DNA from: UBA952 sp044361535
Lineage (GTDB): Bacteria > Bacteroidota > Bacteroidia > Flavobacteriales_D > Crocinitomicaceae
Assembly: GCA_044361535.1 (NCBI GenBank)
Contig: JBIKIQ010000005.1
Span: forward strand, 1 to 64,000
DNA: 64,000 bases
Direction of reading: 5' to 3'
Of this stretch, positions 9,384-17,627 are shown piece after piece. Position numbers and translations under genes: made by a program. Numbering within the stretch: position 1 is the first letter of the stretch; each line of letters opens with the position of its first letter. Below the pieces are notes generated by a model. It was not told the DNA's origin. It was given only the letters and a program-made list of their open reading frames with translations, and did no database searches.

Positions 9384-10649
9384 ATGAAAGTTTTCAAATT
9401 TGGAGGAGCATCGGTAAAAGATGCCGCAGCAGTTCGAAATGTGGCTTCTATTTTAGCGAGATTTAAAGGGGAAAAGTTGATTGTGGTTGTTTCGGCCATG
9501 GGCAAATCAACAAACAAACTGGAGGAAATTGTTGCAGCAGAGAAAGAAAAAAATATTGGACAATTTACAGCTTTGGTAAACGAATTATATGATTTTCACA
9601 TAGCTATTCTGGGTGAATTGTTTACAGAAAAACATTTTAAAATTTACCATGAAATTGAAACCATTTTTGACCAAATAAGAGACCGATTACAAAAGCCCTT
9701 TCCTGATAATTATTCGTTTGAATACGATCAAATTGTATCATTAGGCGAGGTTATTTCTTCAAAAATAGTATCGGCATATTTATTTGAACAGGGTTTTTCA
9801 AGCGGTTGGGCTGATTCAAGAGAATTGATTCGAACAAACAACCAGTACCAAGAAGGAAAAGTAGATTGGCAGAAGACAGAAGAATTGGTGAACCAAACAT
9901 TGCTCCCTAAATTTTCAAAAGTAGATATTATTGTTACCCAAGGTTTTGTTGGACATACACCCGAAGGATTTACCACTACACTTGGAAGAGAAGGTTCAGA
10001 CTACACAGCAGGAATTTATGCCTATTGTTCTGATTCCGAAAGTGTAACGATCTGGAAGGACGTTCCTGGCATGCTTAACGCAGATCCAAAGTATTTTTCG
10101 GATACGGTTAAATTGGATCAAATTTCCTTTAAAGAAGCCATCGAATTGTCGTATTATGGTGCATCAGTGATTCATCCAAAAACGATTAAACCACTCCAAA
10201 ATAAAGGAATTCCTTTGTTTGTAAAATCGTTCATCCATCCAGACGAACCAGGCACCATTATACAAGAATCAACGGATAACGATAATTTAGTTCCTTCGTT
10301 TATCGTAAAAAAGGAACAAGTTTTATTCTCGATTCGCCCAAAAGATTTTTCGTTTATCGCCGAGGAAAATTTAAGCGACATTTTCAATAGACTAGCTGCA
10401 GCAGGAATAAAAATCAATGTCATGCAAAATTCAGCATTGAGTTTTTCGATTCTTTTGGACCAGAAGAAGGCGGATCCAGAATTGTTAAAATCAATTTTAG
10501 GTGACCATTATAAAGTTTGGTACAATGATGAATTAGAATTGGTAACCATCAGACATTACGACCAAAAGACAATTGATTTAGTTTCAAAAGAAAAAACAGT
10601 CATTTTGGAACAGCGCACAAGACAAACCATTCGATTAATTCTTAAATAA
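9384..10649 (+). CDS. lysC: Aspartate kinase (monofunctional)
   Basis: The enzyme phosphorylates L-aspartate at the entry to lysine, threonine and methionine synthesis. The 421 residues begin with the family motif VFKFGGASVKD, and the substrate/ATP region TTLGREGSDYTAGI is near residue 205. The C-terminal 110 or so residues form the ACT-type regulatory part that usually gives feedback inhibition (start VLFSIRPKDFSF). No homoserine dehydrogenase domain is fused. The stop is followed after one base by a FeoA-like gene, so the two are cotranscribed. The upstream S46 gene is divergent. Confidence 0.93.
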   Translation: MKVFKFGGASVKDAAAVRNVASILARFKGEKLIVVVSAMGKSTNKLEEIVAAEKEKNIGQFTALVNELYDFHIAILGELFTEKHFKIYHEIETIFDQIRDRLQKPFPDNYSFEYDQIVSLGEVISSKIVSAYLFEQGFSSGWADSRELIRTNNQYQEGKVDWQKTEELVNQTLLPKFSKVDIIVTQGFVGHTPEGFTTTLGREGSDYTAGIYAYCSDSESVTIWKDVPGMLNADPKYFSDTVKLDQISFKEAIELSYYGASVIHPKTIKPLQNKGIPLFVKSFIHPDEPGTIIQESTDNDNLVPSFIVKKEQVLFSIRPKDFSFIAEENLSDIFNRLAAAGIKINVMQNSALSFSILLDQKKADPELLKSILGDHYKVWYNDELELVTIRHYDQKTIDLVSKEKTVILEQRTRQTIRLILK

Positions 10650-10650
10650 A

Positions 10651-10878
10651 ATGGAAGTTCTTCTTTCTGAGGTCACTCAATCTTCAAAATTAAAAATCGT
10701 TCGTATTCTCTCCACGAATTTAGAGGCCAAATTCGCTGAAATGGGATTGATCTCAGAAAAGGAAATTCAGTGGCTTTTTCGCGCACCACTGAAAGATCCA
10801 ATTGCAATTGAAGTGGATGACTATGTTTTGTCTTTACGTCTGGATGAGGCAAAATACATACTTGTGACAAAAATTTAA
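10651..10878 (+). CDS. FeoA-domain (SH3-like) small protein without FeoB neighbour
   Basis: The protein has 75 residues with the FeoA pattern: an early AKFAEMGLISEKEI, a central FRAPLKDPIAIEV and a closing LSLRLDEAKYILV. In FeoA this SH3-like fold binds the ferrous-iron transporter FeoB. No feoB is nearby. The start ATG lies one base after the lysC stop, so translation is probably coupled. Its presence behind aspartate kinase suggests either an orphan FeoA or a different regulatory use of the fold. Confidence 0.8.
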   Translation: MEVLLSEVTQSSKLKIVRILSTNLEAKFAEMGLISEKEIQWLFRAPLKDPIAIEVDDYVLSLRLDEAKYILVTKI

Positions 10879-10972
10879 CTCGCTGAAATACAACAACATG
10901 TAATTTTAATCCTTGATTTTTGTAACTTAGGCATGAAACATGTCGTAGTACCTCGTGAATTAAAATTTAAAA

Positions 10973-11170
10973 ATGAAAGAAAATTTTCAATATTTAAACA
11001 GAAGCTCATTAGGAACAGCTAAATCTAAATTGTCGCAACATCGTTCAATGGGTATTCACTCCAATCTATCAATCTTTGAAGTAGCTCAATTGATGGACAT
11101 CGTTAAAAGTGGTTCAGAATCAGATAAAAATCAAGCGCCCTCTTTGTTCTTTAGCGTAGGGTTAAATTAA
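10973..11170 (+). CDS. Possible small hypothetical protein
   Basis: This is a 65-codon frame starting with MKENFQYLNRSS, in the 374-base stretch between the FeoA-like gene and the large secreted protein. It has no signal peptide, no membrane segment and no recognised domain. Composition resembles real coding sequence, with charged N-terminal and amphipathic middle parts. A competing 29-codon frame starts at 10933. Support is weak: only length and location. Confidence 0.4.
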   Translation: MKENFQYLNRSSLGTAKSKLSQHRSMGIHSNLSIFEVAQLMDIVKSGSESDKNQAPSLFFSVGLN

Positions 11171-11201
11171 TTCCTCTCGTTTCAAAGTAATTTTTTTTAG
11201 C

Positions 11202-11209
11202 TATTTTTG
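11202..11209 (+). promoter_or_regulatory. Candidate -7 promoter element of the choice-of-anchor-L gene
   Basis: There is a perfect TAnnTTTG match (TATTTTTG), 43 bases before the start codon. The upstream -33 region (GTTTCA around 11180) matches only poorly. Confidence 0.4.
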
Positions 11210-11252
11210 CATGCTTGCGCAACTTTATTTAGCTAAACATAGTCTTTGAATC

Positions 11253-13514
11253 ATGATAAAGAAAATTATACCATTTTTGTTTTTTCTAGTAGGATTGTCT
11301 ACTGCTTATTCTCAATTTACAATAAATCCTAATGGAGCAATTTCTCCTCAACAAGCAGTTCAAGATGTTTTGGTTGGATTTGGAATCCAAGCCTTTAATG
11401 TGACCTACAATGGTTCGGCGGCAAATGCCCAAAACGTTAGTCCAAGTGTTTTTCAATTTGATTATACGGGTGCAAATTTTCCGCTTCAGTCGGGCATATT
11501 AATGCAGACACAAGGCGCTCCATCAGTCTTCAACGATGCTGATTTGTTGTCATTATCAGGCCAACCAGTAACAAACGGTGTAATCATCGAGTTCGATTTT
11601 ATTCCAACGGGTGATACCTTATCTTTCCGTTACCATTTTGCATCATCAGAGTATACGAGTTATACTTGTTCAAACTTCAATGATGTCTTTGGATTTTTCA
11701 TTTCTGGCCCAGGAATCAATGGCCCTTTCTCTAATAATGCAGTGAATTTGGCTGTAGTGCCGGGAACAAACATTCCAGTAGCAATTAACACGGTAAATAG
11801 TGGAAGTGCCGGATTTAATAGCCCTGCAACCTGTGCTGCTGCAGACCCTAACTGGCAGGCAAATTCAATTTATTTTACAACTAGTTACAATCCGTTGTTT
11901 ACTGCGAATACGCAAATTGTCGATTTTAACGGAGCAACAATTACCTTATCAGCAAATACTGACTTGGTTTGTAATCAAGTGTATCACATTAAATTAGCGA
12001 TTGCAAATGCAGTTGATCAAGCTCTTGATTCGGGAGTGTTCTTAGAGGCAGGAAGTTTTGCATCTGATGCAGTTGCTGTAACTGTTGCAACGGTTTCTGG
12101 AGACACTACCATTGTTGAGGGTTGTACCGATGCAAATTTCATTTTTACTCGTCCTTCTACAGATACGGCTGACACTTTGCTTATCAATTATACCATAACA
12201 GGAGATGCTGTTGAAGGTACTGATTTTAACTTTTTGCCTGATACAATCATTTTCCTTCCTGGACAAGATTCAGTTATTATTAATTTAATTCCTACACAAG
12301 ATGGAGTTACGGAAGGTTTTGAGTCAGTTATCATAACCGTTGAATTAATCAACCCATGTAATGATACCATTTTCTCACAAGGAACAATTTTTATTGGTGA
12401 AGGCCCAATCATTAATATTACCGAAAATGATCCTATTTTACAATGTGCAACTGACAGTATACCGCTCTTTGTATCTGCATCTGGAGGTTATGCCCCTTAT
12501 GTTTATGAATGGACGGATATTGGAGGTAGCCCCGCAGGAACAGGCGATACAATATTTGGTGCAATTTCTCAAAATGGGACGATTTCATATCTTGTAACAG
12601 CAACCGACTTTTGTAATTTTTCTAATACGGATACAGTTACAATAACAATGAATCAAACATTAGCGATTGACACCATGGGTACTGTTCCATCAAGTTGTCA
12701 ACCGACTGGTGTAGTTTGGGGATTAGCTACTGGCACAACGGGAATACCAGCTTATAATTGGACAGGGCCTGGTTCAAATAGTACCAATTTCATAAATGCT
12801 TCAGTTTGGGAAGATATCCCATCAGGTTGGTATTATTTTACGGTTACAGATTTAGTTTGCTCTGTGAATGATAGTGTTTTTGTTGAGTTATTAGATCCAC
12901 CAGTTGCCTCATTTTCGGTAACTCCATTATCAGGGTGTTCTCCGCTAGAGGTTACAATTACCAATTCTAGTCAAAATGGTACAGCATACTTGTGGAATTT
13001 AGGAGATGGCACGACGAATACCACAACGGATTTAACTGGATTTACCCATACATTTACAGATTCATTAATGAATCAAGCATATACCATTCAATTAATAGTT
13101 CAACAAGGACAATTCTGTTCTGACACAGCTGTTGTTGGAGTTGTAACGTCCGTTTGTGGTTGTACAAATTTAGAAGCGGACAATTACAATCCAAATGCAA
13201 CTGTTGATGATGGTAGTTGTATTTTCCCAGATCCAATCATTAATGCACCAAACGTATTAACTCCTGATGGTGATGGGATAAATGATATATTTGATTTGGA
13301 TTGGTTAAACTTGAATTCATTGAGATTAGTTATTCTAAATCGTTGGGGGAACGTAATTTATGATGAGACGAGTGATAATTTACTTCTTTCGGTTCCAAGC
13401 TGGGATGGAGGAACTTCTGAAGATGGAGTGTATTTCTATCGATATGAAGGAACTGGAATCGCCGGACAAGAATTAGATGGGCATGGATTCTTACACTTGA
13501 TTAGAAATAATTAA
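11253..13514 (+). CDS. Choice-of-anchor-L protein with Calx-beta-like, PKD and T9SS type-B sorting domains
   Basis: This is a 753-residue secreted surface protein with a signal peptide at residues 1-20 (ending AYSQ). Residues of about 25-270 match the choice-of-anchor-L domain (FRYHFASSEYTSYTC, NDVFGFFISGPGING). A Calx-beta-like segment follows (about 275-385, with GDAVEGTDFNFLPDTI), then Ig/SprB-like repeats and a PKD domain near 560-630. Next come the Cys-bounded motif CTNLEADNYNPNATVDDGSC and, from about residue 663, the CHU_C domain (NAPNVLTPDGDGINDIF) that directs T9SS type-B export. It probably acts as an adhesin or matrix protein; the ligand is unknown. Confidence 0.92.
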   Translation: MIKKIIPFLFFLVGLSTAYSQFTINPNGAISPQQAVQDVLVGFGIQAFNVTYNGSAANAQNVSPSVFQFDYTGANFPLQSGILMQTQGAPSVFNDADLLSLSGQPVTNGVIIEFDFIPTGDTLSFRYHFASSEYTSYTCSNFNDVFGFFISGPGINGPFSNNAVNLAVVPGTNIPVAINTVNSGSAGFNSPATCAAADPNWQANSIYFTTSYNPLFTANTQIVDFNGATITLSANTDLVCNQVYHIKLAIANAVDQALDSGVFLEAGSFASDAVAVTVATVSGDTTIVEGCTDANFIFTRPSTDTADTLLINYTITGDAVEGTDFNFLPDTIIFLPGQDSVIINLIPTQDGVTEGFESVIITVELINPCNDTIFSQGTIFIGEGPIINITENDPILQCATDSIPLFVSASGGYAPYVYEWTDIGGSPAGTGDTIFGAISQNGTISYLVTATDFCNFSNTDTVTITMNQTLAIDTMGTVPSSCQPTGVVWGLATGTTGIPAYNWTGPGSNSTNFINASVWEDIPSGWYYFTVTDLVCSVNDSVFVELLDPPVASFSVTPLSGCSPLEVTITNSSQNGTAYLWNLGDGTTNTTTDLTGFTHTFTDSLMNQAYTIQLIVQQGQFCSDTAVVGVVTSVCGCTNLEADNYNPNATVDDGSCIFPDPIINAPNVLTPDGDGINDIFDLDWLNLNSLRLVILNRWGNVIYDETSDNLLLSVPSWDGGTSEDGVYFYRYEGTGIAGQELDGHGFLHLIRNN

Positions 13515-13553
13515 TCTCCTCAAGATTTTAATAAGTATAGATAGTGGATATTT

Positions 13554-13584
13554 AACTAGAATCAATTAAGTATTGATTCTAGTT
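13554..13584. terminator. Bidirectional terminator between convergent genes
   Basis: There is a perfect 13-bp stem (AACTAGAATCAAT, 13554-13566, with its complement at 13572-13584) and a 5-base loop. It lies between the choice-of-anchor-L gene and the convergent cyclotransferase gene, and overlaps the stop codon of the latter. A T-rich tract follows on the plus strand. Confidence 0.75.
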
Positions 13585-14658
13585 TCCTTTTTTGATATTT
13601 ACTGCTAAAAGTTTGTTCCAAAACTTACCGGTAATAACTAATTCTTTGTTTATCGAATTATAAGCAATTCCGTTTAGAACTTCTCCCTTGCCTCTGTATT
13701 TTGCTGAAATATCTCCTGCTTGAATAATCGCTTCAACAGCACCTGATGACGGATTAATTACAGCAATTAGGTCTTGCATGTAAATGTTAGCATAAATGCG
13801 ACCATTTATATACTCTAATTCGTTGAGTTGAGGAATTGAGCCTTCATGAGTAGTAGCTTCAATAGTTTTTATTATCTCAAACGTTCGTGGGTTTCTAAAA
13901 ACAAGTTGTTCAGTACCATTTGACATAATTAAATACTTACCATCGTTACAGAGCCCCCAACCTTCGCCATTATATTTGAACTCTTTAGAAAGCACCGAAA
14001 GGTCATTTGAATTGTACAAAAGACACTTTTGATTTTTCCAGGTTAATTGGTAAAGGGTATCATTCAAAATTGTAATACCTTCTCCAAAATGAGTAGCATC
14101 AAGCCCAACCTTTTTAAGAACTTTACCAGAATTTTGGTCTATTTTGGCAACGATTGTATTTCCTTGATTTGATGGATCACCTGTGCCTTCAAATAATTCG
14201 CCTTTGTAAAATTCTAGTCCTTGCGTATAACTTGAATCCCTGTGGCTATATTCTTTACCAACTTCTAATTTCCATGTCTCTGGTTTTTTATCATTCAATA
14301 TTTTCAAATAACGCTCTTCTGTTTCAGTAGAATTATCCGATAATGTTGCTATCAGAATTAGTTTTTTCATACCCAACTTCATGGAAGTTGTCTTTAATAG
14401 ATGAAAAATCGATCCCTTTGGCGAATTCCATATTTGTAAGGTGCTATCATTTAATTTTAACTCGATTTTTTGAATGTCGGAGCTATTAATGTTCACTTCA
14501 ATTTTAGCATCCTTTTGAGTTACAACGGAAATATTTTCCTCAAAAGCAAAGGATGCAGGTACATTATCGTTAACATCTAGTGCACTATCCATCCAGATTT
14601 TATAAATGAACGCACCTCCTACAAGTAGCAACAGAGCAATTATTACTTTCTTCTTCAT
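13579..14658 (-). CDS. Glutaminyl-peptide cyclotransferase (glutamine cyclotransferase)
   Basis: The enzyme converts N-terminal Gln of peptides to pyroglutamate. The 359 residues start with an N-terminal membrane anchor or uncleaved signal (VIIALLLLVGGAFIYKIW), so the enzyme is periplasmic. The C-terminal 240 residues show the plant-type QC beta-propeller pattern: SYTQGLEFYKGELFEGTG, then FGEGITILNDTLYQLTWK, and later LNELEYINGRIYANIY and KGEVLNGIAYN. The first 110 residues are an extra beta domain common in Bacteroidota versions. It is followed upstream by the broken ytxJ and pheS. The stop codon lies within a terminator stem. Confidence 0.9.
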   Translation of the reverse strand: MKKKVIIALLLLVGGAFIYKIWMDSALDVNDNVPASFAFEENISVVTQKDAKIEVNINSSDIQKIELKLNDSTLQIWNSPKGSIFHLLKTTSMKLGMKKLILIATLSDNSTETEERYLKILNDKKPETWKLEVGKEYSHRDSSYTQGLEFYKGELFEGTGDPSNQGNTIVAKIDQNSGKVLKKVGLDATHFGEGITILNDTLYQLTWKNQKCLLYNSNDLSVLSKEFKYNGEGWGLCNDGKYLIMSNGTEQLVFRNPRTFEIIKTIEATTHEGSIPQLNELEYINGRIYANIYMQDLIAVINPSSGAVEAIIQAGDISAKYRGKGEVLNGIAYNSINKELVITGKFWNKLLAVNIKKGN

Positions 14659-14669
14659 AAGATTAAATT

Positions 14670-15038
14670 TTACAATTGGGGAACAATTAGTTTTTCTATT
14701 TCTTTGGCGTCAATTCCGTTGTGTGAATCAGTGTAAATTACTTCTTTTTGTTTGATTACAATTACCTGTGGAGATTAATGAATAACATGCATCGTGTTTG
14801 CAATTGAATTTGAAAAATCACGAAAACTAATTAAATCCAAATAATACAAAGACACTTCATTGTTTAAATTCCATTCTCGTTCAAAACGCGAGAGAGCCAT
14901 TGAAGAAATACTGCAACGTGTACTATGTTTGAAAATAAGAACAGGTTTGATCTCGCTTTCAGCAATAAGATCTTCAATTGATTTATCATTTGACAAATTC
15001 AACCAAGGGAAATTGGATTTTTGAGAGAACCAGCCCAT
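14670..15038 (-). pseudogene. ytxJ: YtxJ/BrxC-like bacillithiol-system redox protein, interrupted by an in-frame TAA
   Basis: An 87-codon frame runs from 15038 to a TAA at 14777-14775. Beyond that stop the same frame continues for 34 more codons (SPQVIVIKQKEVIYTDSHNG, then IDAKEIEKLI) to a natural stop at 14672-14670. Intact YtxJ proteins are about 110-125 residues and read HESPQV at this place. Here it reads H-stop-SPQV, so a GAA-to-TAA (or CAA-to-TAA) change fits. The redox motif STRCSIS is present near residue 42. The family is a monothiol, thioredoxin-fold partner of bacillithiol. The start codon overlaps the pheS stop (TAATG), so translation is coupled. A sequencing error is the alternative. 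Confidence 0.85.
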
Positions 15039-16057
15039 TAGAGATTTGATGTAAATTGACGTAAGAATCGCACATCATTTTCAGAATACATACGTAAATC
15101 ATTTACCTTGTACTTTAGTTGAGTGATACGTTCAACCCCCATTCCAAAGGCAAAACCAGAATATTCCTTGGAATCAATGCCACAGGACTCTAAAACATTT
15201 GGATCTACCATGCCACAGCCTAAAATTTCAAGCCAACCTGTGTATTTACAGACATTACATCCCTTACTGTTGCAAATAGAACAAGAAACGTCAACTTCTG
15301 CGCTTGGCTCTGTAAAAGGAAAATAAGAAGGGCGCATACGAATTTGTGCTTTTTCTCCAAAAAGCTCCTTTGCAAAATAAAGTAGAGTTTGTTTCAAGTC
15401 TGCGAATGAAACACCTTTGTCAATGTAAAGTCCTTCCACTTGATGGAAGAAACAATGTGCTCGAGCTGAAATAGCCTCGTTTCGATATACTCTTCCTGGC
15501 GAAATTGTACGAATTGGTGGAGTAGAATTTTCCATAACACGCACTTGCACTGAACTGGTGTGTGTACGTAAGGCAATTTCTTGTTCGCCTTTTTCGATAA
15601 AAAAAGTATCCTGCATGTCACGAGCAGGGTGTTCTGGCGGAAAATTTAACGCTGAAAAATTGTGCCAATCATCCTCTATTTCTGGTCCTTCAGAAACAGC
15701 AAAACCAATTTTCTTGAAAATTTCAATGATTTCAGAGCGGACAATTGATAATGGATGTCTTGACCCTATTGATTCATCAAATCCAGGCCTGGTTAAATCA
15801 AATTTATCGTTTTTTACATCTGAATCTGATAGGTTTTCTTTTGCCTGATTGTATTTCTCTTCAGCTTGATTTTTTAATTGATTAATTTGTTGCCCGAATT
15901 CTCTTTTTTGATCTGCGGTAATATTTTTGAGCTCTGCATACAAATCTTTAATCAATCCTTTGGATCCAATAAACTTAATGCGAAATTCTTCTGCTTGTTT
16001 GGAGTCGGTTATCACATAAGATTGAATTTCTGAAGCTATTTCTATTAAGTTTGTCAT
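15038..16057 (-). CDS. pheS: Phenylalanine-tRNA ligase alpha subunit
   Basis: This is the catalytic subunit that charges tRNA-Phe, working as an alpha2-beta2 tetramer with PheT (not in this window). It has 339 residues, the family length. An N-terminal coiled-coil tRNA-binding arm (about 1-90) is followed by the class II core: motif 2 around HTSSVQVRVME and RVYRNE, motif 3 around GFAFGMGVERI. A Cys cluster (CSICNSKGCNVC) lies near residue 262, as in many bacterial PheS. The last base of its stop is the first base of the ytxJ start. Confidence 0.96.
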   Translation of the reverse strand: MTNLIEIASEIQSYVITDSKQAEEFRIKFIGSKGLIKDLYAELKNITADQKREFGQQINQLKNQAEEKYNQAKENLSDSDVKNDKFDLTRPGFDESIGSRHPLSIVRSEIIEIFKKIGFAVSEGPEIEDDWHNFSALNFPPEHPARDMQDTFFIEKGEQEIALRTHTSSVQVRVMENSTPPIRTISPGRVYRNEAISARAHCFFHQVEGLYIDKGVSFADLKQTLLYFAKELFGEKAQIRMRPSYFPFTEPSAEVDVSCSICNSKGCNVCKYTGWLEILGCGMVDPNVLESCGIDSKEYSGFAFGMGVERITQLKYKVNDLRMYSENDVRFLRQFTSNL

Positions 16058-16132
16058 TATTTTTTTTGAGTTGTAACTTTTTTTTATCTTTAACTGTTAA
16101 ACAGCTATATATTTACACAAAAATAAAAATAA

Positions 16133-16537
16133 TTGATGAATAGTAGAATATCTGGTAAACTAAGGCCACTAGCAGCTCTTTTTTCTTTTGCTGTATTATT
16201 TGTAATCCTAAGTGCTTGTGTAAAAATAAAGCCTACAACAGCTATTATTTACGTTAAAAAACCAGATGGAACAATGTGTTCGGGTGCAGTAGTGAGGCTT
16301 TATGGCCAACCCGCCAATATTACATCTGCAAATGCATCTCAAGAATTAAGAATCGATTTGAATGCAGTAACAGATGCAGAAGGTCGCGCCTATTTTGACC
16401 TTTCACAATTTTATGATGGTGGGCAGACAGGCTTAGCCATTTTGAATGTAGATATAATGAAAGGCAGTCTCGAGCAATCTTCATTTATACAAGTAATTGA
16501 ACAGGAAGTCAATGAAGAAACATTTTTCCTGCAATAG
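16133..16537 (+). CDS. Lipoprotein, first of three tandem paralogues
   Basis: The protein has 134 residues with a type II signal peptide (lipobox VILSAC, Cys about residue 30). The mature part has the pattern AIIYVKKPDG, then AVVRLYGQP, then a T/VTDAEGRAYFDLS strand. This resembles carboxypeptidase-regulatory or transthyretin-like Ig folds. The next two genes share the same order of strands. The function is not known. Given the absence of a surface-export signal after the Cys, it most likely sits in the inner leaflet of the outer membrane. Confidence 0.8.
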   Translation: MMNSRISGKLRPLAALFSFAVLFVILSACVKIKPTTAIIYVKKPDGTMCSGAVVRLYGQPANITSANASQELRIDLNAVTDAEGRAYFDLSQFYDGGQTGLAILNVDIMKGSLEQSSFIQVIEQEVNEETFFLQ

Positions 16538-16586
16538 TTTTAAATAAATGAATAAATGTGTATCTTTGAATTTAACAATTAATGGC

Positions 16587-16964
16587 ATGAAACATTTAAT
16601 TAGTATACTTTCAGTTTTTGTTATTTTGTTTGGCTTCACTTCTTGTGAACCAAATGATCCAGCTATATTGAAAGTTTTTGTACGATCTTCAACAAATCAG
16701 TTGATTAACGGCGCTAAAGTAGTTGTGATAGGTGACCAGCAGTCAAATCCACCTACACAAGATTTTGTTGATACCACTTTCACCAATTCTTCTGGTTTTA
16801 GTGTAGTTGATATGGATCAATATTTCGATAAATACCGTAGTGGGGATGAAAATACTACAGGATATTTTGATATTGTTGTAAAGTACAATAATAAAACAGC
16901 CTACGGTAAAGCAAGATGTAGAATTCATACTACTTCTGTTGAAACTATTTATTTACCTAATTAA
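16587..16964 (+). CDS. Lipoprotein, second of three tandem paralogues
   Basis: From the chosen start (MKHLISILSVF) there are 125 residues. An upstream in-frame ATG at 16548 would add 13 residues without signal-peptide character, so I prefer 16587. The lipobox is FGFTSC. The mature part reads AILKVFVRSS, then GAKVVVIGDQ, then DTTFTNSSGFSVVDM, the same strand order as its neighbours. It differs by a longer insert (DKYRSGDENTTG). It is likely cotranscribed with both flanking genes. Confidence 0.8.
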   Translation: MKHLISILSVFVILFGFTSCEPNDPAILKVFVRSSTNQLINGAKVVVIGDQQSNPPTQDFVDTTFTNSSGFSVVDMDQYFDKYRSGDENTTGYFDIVVKYNNKTAYGKARCRIHTTSVETIYLPN

Positions 16965-16969
16965 TCTTT

Positions 16970-17338
16970 ATGAAGTCTATTGTTTTTTTAAGTGTAATTG
17001 CATTAATTGCGGCAGCTAGTGTTTCCGGTTGTAGAAAGAAAAAAGATACGGTTGCCCTTATCTATGTGAGGGATAATGCAAATTTATCGGTTGATAATGC
17101 TATGGTTGTATTGTATGGAACTAATACAGCAGGAACTCCACAACAAGTTGCAGTTTTTGATACGACCTATACGAATGCTGATGGTCTGGCAACGTTTAAT
17201 TTTAATTACATTTATCAATTAGGACAAGCAGGTGTTGCAGTTCTTGATATCAAAGCACAAAGGTTGAATCAAGTTGGAATTGGAATAATCAAAATTGAGG
17301 CAGAAAAAACAAACGAAGAGACTGTAATTATCAATTAA
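16970..17338 (+). CDS. Lipoprotein, third of three tandem paralogues
   Basis: The protein has 122 residues with lipobox SVSGC followed by RKKKD. The mature part reads VALIYVRDN, then AMVVLYGTN, then DTTYTNADGLATFNF, clearly related to the two upstream lipoproteins. It starts five bases after the previous stop. A strong terminator follows at 17365-17392, closing the three-gene unit. Confidence 0.82.
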   Translation: MKSIVFLSVIALIAAASVSGCRKKKDTVALIYVRDNANLSVDNAMVVLYGTNTAGTPQQVAVFDTTYTNADGLATFNFNYIYQLGQAGVAVLDIKAQRLNQVGIGIIKIEAEKTNEETVIIN

Positions 17339-17364
17339 TACATTTCTCATTTCAAATAAGTATT

Positions 17365-17392
17365 AGCCCGTTAAGACTGTTCTTAACGGGCT
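17365..17392 (+). terminator. Rho-independent terminator of the lipoprotein cluster
   Basis: There is a perfect 12-bp stem (AGCCCGTTAAGA and its complement), a CTGT loop and then a T-rich run. It could also act weakly for sucAB on the other strand. The remainder of 17393-17627 holds no gene that I can see. Confidence 0.9.
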
Positions 17393-17627
17393 TTCTTTTA
17401 TAATGAAATTTTCTGATTGTCTTATTGAAGTGTTTTCTTAGGATCAAATGGGGTCGTACTTATTAGGCCTGAGAATCCTTACTAATTAGCTTGTTAGGAT
17501 AACCCAAACTATGTTTGACGAAAAATATTATTGGATAAAAGCCAATATAAAAACTAGTATACTAGAAAAAATATTCTTTTTAGGGAATAGTGAAAATTTT
17601 AACAAGTAATCCGCAAGTACTTAAATT

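Noticed and set aside
10933..11022. 29-codon frame before the possible small protein
   Set aside because: Too short, no domain, and out of frame with the longer candidate at 10973.
15558..15848. 96-codon plus-strand frame
   Set aside because: It is fully inside pheS on the opposite strand.
17393..17627. Possible small gene or RNA between the lipoprotein terminator and sucB
   Set aside because: No frame of convincing character, no second hairpin and no promoter element seen.
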